Positions 1 through 8,350 of a stretch of DNA of 64,000 nt are shown here, piece by piece; the first letter of the stretch is position 1; each line of letters starts with the position of its first letter. The stretch covers positions 434,001 through 498,000 of the forward strand of contig NZ_CP072876.1 in assembly GCF_017968845.1 (NCBI RefSeq), read 5' to 3'. The translations under genes and the position numbers were made by a program. The DNA comes from Microbacterium sp. NIBRBAC000506063 (lineage in GTDB: Bacteria; Actinomycetota; Actinomycetes; Actinomycetales; Microbacteriaceae). The notes under the pieces are model-generated. The model worked only from the letters and a program-made list of their open reading frames with translations, had not been told where the DNA came from and ran no database searches.

Positions 1-269
1 GCGGCGGAGACCTCGGAGGCGATGATGAGCGACTGGGCGTCATCGACCGCGAGCTGCTGGAGTGTCGCGGCGGCGCCCGCGACAGGCGGAGCGGGGGCGA
101 ACGCAGGCAGGGCGATCGCGGAGACGAGAGCAGCGACGGCACCCAGGACGGCGATGGAGCGCAGCGGGCGCCGCACGCTACGGGCGGCACCACGTCGAGA
201 CGTCTGGGAACTGGCGACGACCGGGGTGTTTTCAGATGTGTTCGCGACTCGATCGATGTCTGCGGTCAA
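1..269 (-). CDS. N-terminal part of a secreted or membrane-anchored protein (runs off the window start)
   Basis: Only the first ~89 residues are inside the window. The frame opens at a TTG preceded by a good GGAGGA ribosome site. An earlier polar stretch ending in basic residues (RRGAARSVRRPLRS, ~24-37) is followed by a hydrophobic segment (~38-57, IAVLGAVAALVSAIALPAFA) and then an Ala/Pro-rich mature start. That layout fits a Sec signal or signal anchor with a long n-region. The catalytic part, if any, lies outside. Genes in this position in actinobacteria are often cell-wall peptidases (M23 or NlpC/P60), but nothing visible here proves that. The gene has an unusually long 5' leader (270-504). 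Confidence 0.6.
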   Translation of the reverse strand, partial: MTADIDRVANTSENTPVVASSQTSRRGAARSVRRPLRSIAVLGAVAALVSAIALPAFAPAPPVAGAAATLQQLAVDDAQSLIIASEVSA

Positions 270-504
270 AACGGATCCTCCGGCGCCTCTGCGCTCGGGT
301 GCGCTGGCTCGTCGGCACTTAGCTTATCGGGCACTCGGTGCGTGTATCTCCGTGCTGGCGACGAGCCACAAGAGGCTTCCTGCACGGATCGTCGCTCGCG
401 AACGGGCCCGCGGGCGACTCGTTAGAGGCTACCGGAAGATAACGTTCCTGTCACGCTGGGAACCTGGCAATTCCCCGAACCGGTCGCGCAGGCGAGAACG
501 GGGA
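270..504 (-). promoter_or_regulatory. 235-base untranslated leader upstream of the secreted-protein gene
   Basis: This stretch between the DtxR-family gene and the secreted-protein start has no convincing reading frame. On the minus strand it contains several GC-rich complementary segments and, near its 3' end, AAGCTAAGTGCCGACGAG. Actinobacterial genes for secreted wall hydrolases often carry a c-di-AMP (ydaO-type) riboswitch in such a leader, and an AGCTAA segment is typical of its 3' half. I could not match the rest of the consensus, so the riboswitch idea is only a suggestion. Confidence 0.3.
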
Positions 505-2413
<1,909 letters not shown>

Positions 2414-2516
2414 CTCCGTCATCGCCCAGCGGGAACGGCTGCGGAGTGGGCATACGGATGCCACGATCGCGCGATGAGGCGCTGCTGTCGGAGCGCTTCA
2501 CCGTGCGGGACTGACC

Positions 2517-3014
2517 TCAGGCGTCCTCGTCGACGGCGTCCTCGTCGACGGCGTCGTCGAGCTCGTCGATGTCGACGCCGTCGAGGTCGCCGGCGTGCAG
2601 CAGGTCGGCCTCGTCGAGGTCGTCGTCGAGCTCTTCATCGGCGTCGTCTTCGGCGTCCGCCTCGGCGGCCTCCGCCGCCGCCTGCTCGGCCGCGGCCATG
2701 GTCGCGCGGTAGTCCGCCAGCCGCTCGGCCCACGGCACCCACTCCGGCGCCAGGAGCGCGTCATCGCCCGGGAGGAGCTCCAGCTCGAGCACGGTCGGCT
2801 CGGCGTCGTCGACCACCGCGACCGTGACGGTCCAGAACCAGCCGGGGTAGCCGCCCATCCTGTTCGCGAAGCGCAGCGAGACCGCGCCGCCCTCCTCGAC
2901 CGTGTAGCCGACGGCGTCGCCGATCGTGGCTTCGGGAGTGATCTCCAGAAGGGCCGCGCGCGCGATGTCGTGCGCACCGATCAGACGCTCGTCGGCGTCA
3001 GGCGTCGAGGTCAT
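2517..3014 (-). CDS. DUF3027 family protein with acidic tail
   Basis: A 165-residue cytoplasmic protein of the actinobacterial DUF3027 family; function unknown. The N-terminal ~95 residues hold the conserved core, including AVSLRFANRMGGYPGWFWTV and APEWVPWAERL. The last ~55 residues are almost pure Asp/Glu/Ala with short repeats such as DEDAVDEDA. Its start overlaps the 3' end of the upstream cold-shock-domain gene by 17 bases, so the two are co-transcribed and probably translationally coupled. That pairing is common in actinobacteria and suggests a nucleic-acid-related role, which is inference. Confidence 0.8.
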   Translation of the reverse strand: MTSTPDADERLIGAHDIARAALLEITPEATIGDAVGYTVEEGGAVSLRFANRMGGYPGWFWTVTVAVVDDAEPTVLELELLPGDDALLAPEWVPWAERLADYRATMAAAEQAAAEAAEADAEDDADEELDDDLDEADLLHAGDLDGVDIDELDDAVDEDAVDEDA

Positions 3015-3381
3015 CGGCCACCTTGCGCATCACGGCCGCGATCGTGCGACCCTGGGCGGGCTTGGGGTACTGTCCGCGACGCAGATCGCTGCCGACCCCG
3101 TCGAGGAGCTTCACGAGGTCTTCGACGATGATCGCCATGTCATCGGCCGGCTTGCGCTTGGCCTTGACCAGGCTCGGCGGCGCATCGAGCAGACGCACCG
3201 AGAGCGCCTGGAGACCACGCTTGCCGTCGGCGACGCCGAACTCGACACGCGTACCGGACTTGACCGACGTCGTGTCTGCAGGAAGGGCCGTGGCGTGCAA
3301 GAAGACATCCTGGCCGTCATCGCTGGCGATGAAGCCGAACCCCTTCTCCTCATCGTAGAACCTGACCTTGCCGCTGGGCAT
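2998..3381 (-). CDS. Cold-shock domain protein with C-terminal extension
   Basis: RNA/ssDNA-binding cold-shock domain protein of 127 residues, about twice the size of CspA. The CSD spans ~1-65 with RNP1-like KGFGFI (~13-18) and RNP2-like VFLHATA (~26-32). The remaining ~60 residues (LLDAPPSLVKAKRKPADDMA onward) form a basic then helical extension seen in actinobacterial long Csp proteins. ATG at 3381; the DUF3027 gene starts inside its 3' end. A second, normal CspA-size gene lies at 59517-59720. Confidence 0.85.
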   Translation of the reverse strand: MPSGKVRFYDEEKGFGFIASDDGQDVFLHATALPADTTSVKSGTRVEFGVADGKRGLQALSVRLLDAPPSLVKAKRKPADDMAIIVEDLVKLLDGVGSDLRRGQYPKPAQGRTIAAVMRKVADDLDA

Positions 3382-3474
3382 GGGACAACCTCGCTGGGTG
3401 AGAGAAACGAAACATGCCGCGAGTGCGCGGCTTCTCCAGCCTACCGGTCTCGGCGAGCGAGTAGGCTGAAAGGG

Positions 3475-3750
3475 ATGAGCACCCAGCCCTCCGCGCCCGT
3501 TCCGTCCGTGCGCCTGATCGACCGCATCTTCGCTTTCGGCGCGCTCGGCCTCGCCGCGGCCTCGGTGCTGTGCTTCCTGGCGATCATCATCGGCACGGCG
3601 ACGGGCATGGACCAGAGCGACTTCGCCGTCGGCGCCTGGCCGATCATCGCCGCGATTCCACTCTGGGGCCTGCCGCTGGCCTTCGTCATGATCATCTCGC
3701 TGCTGACCATGAGCTTCATCAGGAAGGGTCGCGCCGCGAAGCGCCCCTGA
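3475..3750 (+). CDS. Small two-segment membrane protein
   Basis: A 91-residue protein with two hydrophobic segments (~22-43 and ~56-81) joined by a short polar stretch containing GTATGMDQSDFAVGAWP, and a basic C-terminus (RKGRAAKRP). AGGG lies directly upstream of the ATG. It ends one base before the next ATG (3752), so it is probably the first gene of an operon with the helicase-associated protein and XPB. I do not recognise a function. Confidence 0.7.
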   Translation: MSTQPSAPVPSVRLIDRIFAFGALGLAAASVLCFLAIIIGTATGMDQSDFAVGAWPIIAAIPLWGLPLAFVMIISLLTMSFIRKGRAAKRP

Positions 3751-3751
3751 C

Positions 3752-5458
3752 ATGAGCACGCATGCGCGCCCGCTCGCAGAGTGGTTGGCCGCTCTCGACG
3801 ACGAGCAGCTCGCACGGCTCCTCCTTCGGCGCGCGGTTCCGGCGGGCGTGGCGTGGAACGACTTCTTCGATGCCGCAGAGGCCCTCCTGGATCCCGCGTC
3901 GATCGCCCGTGTCCTCCCGCGCCTGACCCGCACCGAGGCCGCGGTCCTCAGCGGTTCCGAGGAGGACGCGGATGCCGCGGGCTCCCTCCGCGCGCTCGCG
4001 CTCGTCCGCGACGACGGACGCCCCTACCCGGCCGTGACGGAGGCGATCGCCGAGAGGCGGGTGCCGGCGGCATCCGAGGCCCCGCATCCTCCCGAGGCGG
4101 GAGCGGCGGCGGCGGCCCATGCCGCCGAGCGGGCGTTCACGCACGTCGCCGCGATCGCCGATGTCCTGATCGCGGCGCGCGAGTCGCCGCTGAACATGCT
4201 CGCGAGCGGAGCGGCGAGCGCGACCGAGCGGCGGCGTTTCGCCGAGGCGGAGATCCTGCCGCGGGGAACCGACCTCGACGACCTCCTCATCGCCGCAACC
4301 GATGCCCGTCTTGCGGTGGTCGACGATCGCGCGCTGCGGCCGTCCGCGCTCGGCGAGACCTGGCTGCGCTGGGGAGCGGCCGAGCGCTGGTCCGCACTCG
4401 CCCAGGGCTTCCGGGATCGGATGCCGCACGGCATCCGATCGACAGACGGCGGCTGGAACCCCGTGGGCGCGTGGGCGGAGGCGCTGCCCTGGGATCCGAC
4501 CTGGCCGCAGGAGCATGCCGCCCTCGTACGTCGCGCACGGATGCTCGGTCTGATCGCCGAGGGCGACACGGAGCCCGAGTGGGCGAGGCCCCTCCGTCGC
4601 GGCGAGGACGCCGACGGTGCGCTGCTGCAGCGCATGCTCCCCGCGGAGGTCGACCGGATCTTCCTGCAGAACGACCTCTCGGCGATCTCGCCCGGCCCGC
4701 TCGCGCCCGCGCTGGACGTGCGGCTGCGCACCGCCGCCGAGCGCGAGTCCGCCTCGCAGGCCTCGTCGTATCGGTTCACCGCCGAGTCGGTCGCGCATGC
4801 GCTCGCCCTGGGCGAGACGGAGGAGTCCCTGCTGGCGTTCCTCGAAGAGCTCTCGCTCACCGGCATCCCGCAGCCGCTGCGCTACCTGATCGCCCAGACC
4901 GCCCAGCGGCACGGACTCGTGCAGGTGGCACCGGACACCGCCTCGGCCCGCACCCGCATCCGCAGCGTCGACCAGCACCTGCTCGACACGCTCGCGATCG
5001 ACCAGGCACTGCGACCTCTGGGCCTGGTCCGCGACGGCGACGACCTCACCTCCCGGGTGAGTCCGGCCACGGCATACTGGGCGCTGACCGACGCCCGCTA
5101 CCCCGCGACGCTCATCGACGACGCGGGCGAGCCGGTGGTCGCCGGACGCCGCACCGCGGCATCCGCTCCCCCGGAGACCCCGGATGCCGCCGGCTACGCC
5201 CCGCTCATCGCCCGGCTGCGGGAGCATCATGGCCCGGATGCCGATGCGGCCTGGCTCGATCGCGCCCTGGAGTCGGCGGTGCAGTCGCGGTCGCTGCTGC
5301 TCGTGGAGGTCGCCATGCCGGACGGCTCCACGCGCGAGCTGACGCTGGAGGCCACAGGCCTCGGCGGCGGGCGTCTGCGCGGACGGGACCGCGCAGCGGA
5401 CGTCGAGCGCACCCTGCCGGTCTCCAGCATCCGCTCGGCCCGCCTCGCCGGCGACTGA
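3752..5458 (+). CDS. Helicase-associated (XPB/Ssl2-like) protein
   Basis: A 568-residue cytoplasmic protein of the actinobacterial family carrying the helicase C-terminal-associated domain (Helicase_C_3 type), which normally sits directly upstream of the XPB helicase gene. No Walker motifs are visible, so it is not a helicase itself. Recognisable blocks are LPAEVDRIFLQNDLSAISPG (~292-311) and YRFTAESVAHALALG (~336-350). The C-terminal part resembles a DNA-binding accessory domain. It probably partners the helicase encoded 64 bases downstream; the partnership is inferred from conserved neighbourhood. The N-terminal ~100 residues are a helical repeat-like region with LTRTEAAVLSG. Confidence 0.85.
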   Translation: MSTHARPLAEWLAALDDEQLARLLLRRAVPAGVAWNDFFDAAEALLDPASIARVLPRLTRTEAAVLSGSEEDADAAGSLRALALVRDDGRPYPAVTEAIAERRVPAASEAPHPPEAGAAAAAHAAERAFTHVAAIADVLIAARESPLNMLASGAASATERRRFAEAEILPRGTDLDDLLIAATDARLAVVDDRALRPSALGETWLRWGAAERWSALAQGFRDRMPHGIRSTDGGWNPVGAWAEALPWDPTWPQEHAALVRRARMLGLIAEGDTEPEWARPLRRGEDADGALLQRMLPAEVDRIFLQNDLSAISPGPLAPALDVRLRTAAERESASQASSYRFTAESVAHALALGETEESLLAFLEELSLTGIPQPLRYLIAQTAQRHGLVQVAPDTASARTRIRSVDQHLLDTLAIDQALRPLGLVRDGDDLTSRVSPATAYWALTDARYPATLIDDAGEPVVAGRRTAASAPPETPDAAGYAPLIARLREHHGPDADAAWLDRALESAVQSRSLLLVEVAMPDGSTRELTLEATGLGGGRLRGRDRAADVERTLPVSSIRSARLAGD

Positions 5459-5522
5459 CCGCCGCACCCTCTCCCGGCAGGAGGAGAGCTGGACAGCGAC
5501 GCGGCCGGTAAGCTTGATCCCT

Positions 5523-7163
5523 ATGGCTGATGGCCCCCTGATCGTGCAGAGCGACCGCACCGTGCTCCTGGAAGTGGCGCACCCCGACGCCGAGAGCGCC
5601 CGGCACGAGCTGGCCATCTTCGCCGAGCTCGAACGCGCGCCCGAGCACATCCACACCTACCGGATCACCCGGCTCGGCCTGTGGAACGCCCGCGCCGCCG
5701 GCCACGACGCCGATGACATGCTGAACACGCTCGACCGGTGGTCGCGCTTCCCCGTGCCGCCATCGGTGTCCGTCGACATCCGCGAGACGGTGAACCGCTA
5801 CGGCCGCCTGGTCATCGAGCGCAATGAAGAGGGAGAGCTCGTCCTTCGCTCCTCCGATCCTGCCGTGCTCACGCAGGTCGCGGGCAACAAGCGCATCCAG
5901 CCGCTGCTGATCGGCCATCCCTCCCCCGACACGTACCTCGTCGACGCCTGGGCGCGCGGCCAGGTCAAGCAGGAGCTGCTGAAGATCGGCTGGCCCGCCG
6001 AGGACCTCGCCGGCTACACCCCCGGCACCCCGCACGAGATCGAGCTCGCCGAGGGCGGCTGGGCCGTGCGGCCCTACCAGCGCGAGGCCGTCGACGCCTT
6101 CAGCGAGGGCGGCTCCGGTGTCGTCGTGCTCCCCTGCGGCGCGGGCAAGACGATCGTGGGCGCGGCGGCGATGGCCGACACGAAGACGACGACCCTCATC
6201 CTCGTGACCAACACCGTCAGCGCCCGCCAGTGGCGCGACGAGCTGCTCAAGCGCACCTCCCTCACCGCCGAGGAGATCGGCGAGTACTCCGGGCAGTCCA
6301 AGGAGATCAAGCCCGTCACGATCGCGACCTACCAGATCCTCACCGCCAAGCGGAAGGGCGAGTACGCGCACCTCGCGCTCCTGGACGCCCTGGACTGGGG
6401 CCTCATCGTCTACGACGAGGTGCACCTGCTGCCCGCGCCCGTGTTCAAGCTCACCGCCGACCTGCAGGCCCGCCGCCGCATCGGCCTGACGGCGACACTC
6501 GTGCGCGAGGACGGCCGCGAGGGCGACGTGTTCAGCCTCATCGGCCCCAAGCGCTTCGATGCGCCCTGGAAGCAGATCGAGGCGCAGGGCTTCATCTCCC
6601 CTGCCGTCTGCTACGAGGTGCGCATCGACCTGCCGCCGGACGACCGGCTCGAGTACGCGGCGGCGACCGACGACGAGAGATACCGACTGGCGGCATCCGC
6701 CCCCGCGAAGATCTCGGTCGTGCGCGATCTCATCGACAAGCACCCCGGCGAGCGCATCCTCGTGATCGGGCAGTACCTCGATCAGCTGCAGACGCTGTCC
6801 GATGCCCTCGGCGCCCCCCAGATCACCGGTGCGACGCCGGTCGACGAGCGCGAGGAGCTGTACCGCCAGTTCCGCGAGGGCGAGATCTCGCTGCTCATCG
6901 TCTCGAAGGTGGCGAATTTCTCGATCGATCTGCCCGAGGCATCCGTCGCCATCCAGGTCTCGGGCACGTTCGGATCCCGCCAGGAGGAGGCCCAGCGACT
7001 GGGACGCCTGCTGCGACCGAAGGAGTCCGGGCACACGGCGAGCTTCTACACGCTCATCGCGCGCGACACGGTCGACCAGGACTATGCGCAGAACCGTCAG
7101 CGGTTCCTGGCCGAGCAGGGCTACAGCTACACGATCATGGACGCCGACGAGGTCGCCGCCTGA
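5523..7163 (+). CDS. XPB-type DNA repair helicase
   Basis: Superfamily 2 ATP-dependent 3'-5' DNA helicase of the bacterial XPB (ERCC3-like) type, 546 residues. The N-terminal ~170 residues form the damage-recognition-like domain, starting MADGPLIVQSDRTVLLEV. Motif I is LPCGAGKT (~199-206), motif II is the DEVH box YDEVHLL (~296-302), motif III is GLTATLVRE, and motif VI is EAQRLGRLLRP near the C-terminus. The RED motif region follows motif III (LVREDGREGDVF). I use the ATG at 5523 because family members begin M-x-DGPLIVQ; the upstream in-frame TTG adds only three residues. It is thought to act in DNA repair with the preceding gene product. Confidence 0.93.
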   Translation: MADGPLIVQSDRTVLLEVAHPDAESARHELAIFAELERAPEHIHTYRITRLGLWNARAAGHDADDMLNTLDRWSRFPVPPSVSVDIRETVNRYGRLVIERNEEGELVLRSSDPAVLTQVAGNKRIQPLLIGHPSPDTYLVDAWARGQVKQELLKIGWPAEDLAGYTPGTPHEIELAEGGWAVRPYQREAVDAFSEGGSGVVVLPCGAGKTIVGAAAMADTKTTTLILVTNTVSARQWRDELLKRTSLTAEEIGEYSGQSKEIKPVTIATYQILTAKRKGEYAHLALLDALDWGLIVYDEVHLLPAPVFKLTADLQARRRIGLTATLVREDGREGDVFSLIGPKRFDAPWKQIEAQGFISPAVCYEVRIDLPPDDRLEYAAATDDERYRLAASAPAKISVVRDLIDKHPGERILVIGQYLDQLQTLSDALGAPQITGATPVDEREELYRQFREGEISLLIVSKVANFSIDLPEASVAIQVSGTFGSRQEEAQRLGRLLRPKESGHTASFYTLIARDTVDQDYAQNRQRFLAEQGYSYTIMDADEVAA

Positions 7164-7573
7164 TCAGCCGACGGATGCCAGGATGCACGCGATCAGCATC
7201 CCGAAGTAGACGACCCCGCTGAAGAGGGCGTGGAAGGCGACGTGCGCCGGCATCCGGCCCGTGAAGACAGCGCGGAGCGCGTCGGCATACCCTCTCCCGA
7301 AGCGATCGGATGCGCCGTGCACCCGCCGTGCGCGTGCGAGCATCAGAGCATCGCCGAAGCCGTTGCCGACGGTGAGGACCGCGAACGACGCCCACGCGAT
7401 CCAGAGCGCGCCCGTGACCAGGAACACCACCCACGCGGCGATCGCCGTGAGGTTCAAGACGACGTGGACGAGCACGATGCGGGGCGCGTGGCGGCCCCCG
7501 CGCCCCCACTTCACGAGCAGGAACACCCCACGAGCGCCTGGATCACGCCGACGGCGAGGACGAAGAGATTCAT
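7164..7573 (-). CDS. Four-segment integral membrane protein (one frame break)
   Basis: Small membrane protein with four hydrophobic segments. After adding one base to the run at 7526-7529 the N-terminus reads MNLFVLAVGVIQALVG-VFLL and joins the frame that ends GVVYFGMLIACILASVG. Repaired length ~136 residues. A conserved-looking loop is GNGFGDALMLARARR. It is divergent from the TetR regulator at 7652, with a palindrome between them, so it is the likely target of that repressor. Its cargo or function is not evident. Confidence 0.65.
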
Positions 7574-7582
7574 GTCCGGAGA

Positions 7583-7600
7583 ATACTACGTTCATAGTAT
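7583..7600. promoter_or_regulatory. Palindromic operator between the membrane protein and TetR genes
   Basis: ATACTACGTTCATAGTAT is an 18-base palindrome with 7 of 9 pairs matching, AT-rich against a 70% GC background. It lies 10 bases upstream of the membrane-protein start and 52 bases upstream of the TetR start. The position and symmetry suit a TetR-family operator controlling both genes. Confidence 0.6.
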
Positions 7601-7651
7601 AAAGTCACCCCGTTCATCGTGAAACGGATGCCGTCGGACTAGGCTCGACAC

Positions 7652-8203
7652 GTGAGCAGCACCCGCACGCGCGCCCTCGACGCCGCCGTCACACTCGTCG
7701 GAACCGACGGCGTGCGCGCTCTCACCCACGGCCGGGTCGACGCTGCGGCGGACCTCCCGCCGGGCTCGACCTCGAATCATTTCCGCACCCGTTCCGCCCT
7801 CGTCGCCGGCGTCATCGCGTGGATCGCCGAGCAGGAGCGACGCGATGCGGGAGCCCCCGCTGTGATCGCCTCCGAAGAGCAGTTCACCACCGCCCTCGTG
7901 CGCATGATCGAGGCGCAGTCCGGGCCTCACGCGGCCCGCACGCGCGCCCGCTATGCACTGTTCCTGGAGGCCGGCGACGAGGAGGCGGCCGCGCCGCTGC
8001 GCGCACAGCGCGCGATCTTCCACACCTGGGTCGAGGAAATCCTCCGGGCCATCGGGGGCCCGGATGCTGCCGAGCGCACGACCCTCCTCATGGCGGCCTG
8101 CGAAGGGCTGCTGCTGCACCGGATCACCGTGGATCCCACGGCGCCGATCGCGGCATCCGTCACCACGGCCGTGGCGGCGGCCCTCCGCGGCGCGACCGGC
8201 TGA
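7652..8203 (+). CDS. TetR-family transcriptional regulator
   Basis: A 183-residue regulator with an N-terminal helix-turn-helix (~20-48; ALTHGRVDAAADLPPGSTSNHF with the typical GSTSNHFRTR turn) and an all-helical ligand-binding C-terminal domain ending AVAAALRGATG. GTG start. The ligand is unknown. It is divergently transcribed from the membrane protein gene at 7164-7573, and a palindrome lies between them, so local autoregulation and control of that gene are likely. Confidence 0.85.
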   Translation: MSSTRTRALDAAVTLVGTDGVRALTHGRVDAAADLPPGSTSNHFRTRSALVAGVIAWIAEQERRDAGAPAVIASEEQFTTALVRMIEAQSGPHAARTRARYALFLEAGDEEAAAPLRAQRAIFHTWVEEILRAIGGPDAAERTTLLMAACEGLLLHRITVDPTAPIAASVTTAVAAALRGATG

Positions 8204-8299
8204 CCCTGCGTCGGAAGCGGATGCCGCAGCGCGGATGACGGGTGCCGTCGAGGCAGGCCCCACCCACGCGCATACCGCATGGGCTCAGCCGCACAGGGT

Positions 8300-8344
8300 G
8301 AGATCCTCGCCCCCGCCGCCGGGTCCGGCGGGGGCGAGGATCTC
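8300..8344. terminator. Bidirectional hairpin terminator
   Basis: A perfect 19-bp stem (8300-8318 with 8326-8344) and a 7-base loop lie between the convergent TetR gene and the 3' end of the serine hydrolase gene. There is no long T-run, as is usual in high-GC actinobacteria. Confidence 0.75.
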
Positions 8345-8350
8345 GAGGGC

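Noticed and set aside
3719..7034. Long minus-strand frames of 645 and 609 codons
   Set aside because: Both are shadows of the helicase-associated and XPB genes on the plus strand, which have clear motifs and starts.
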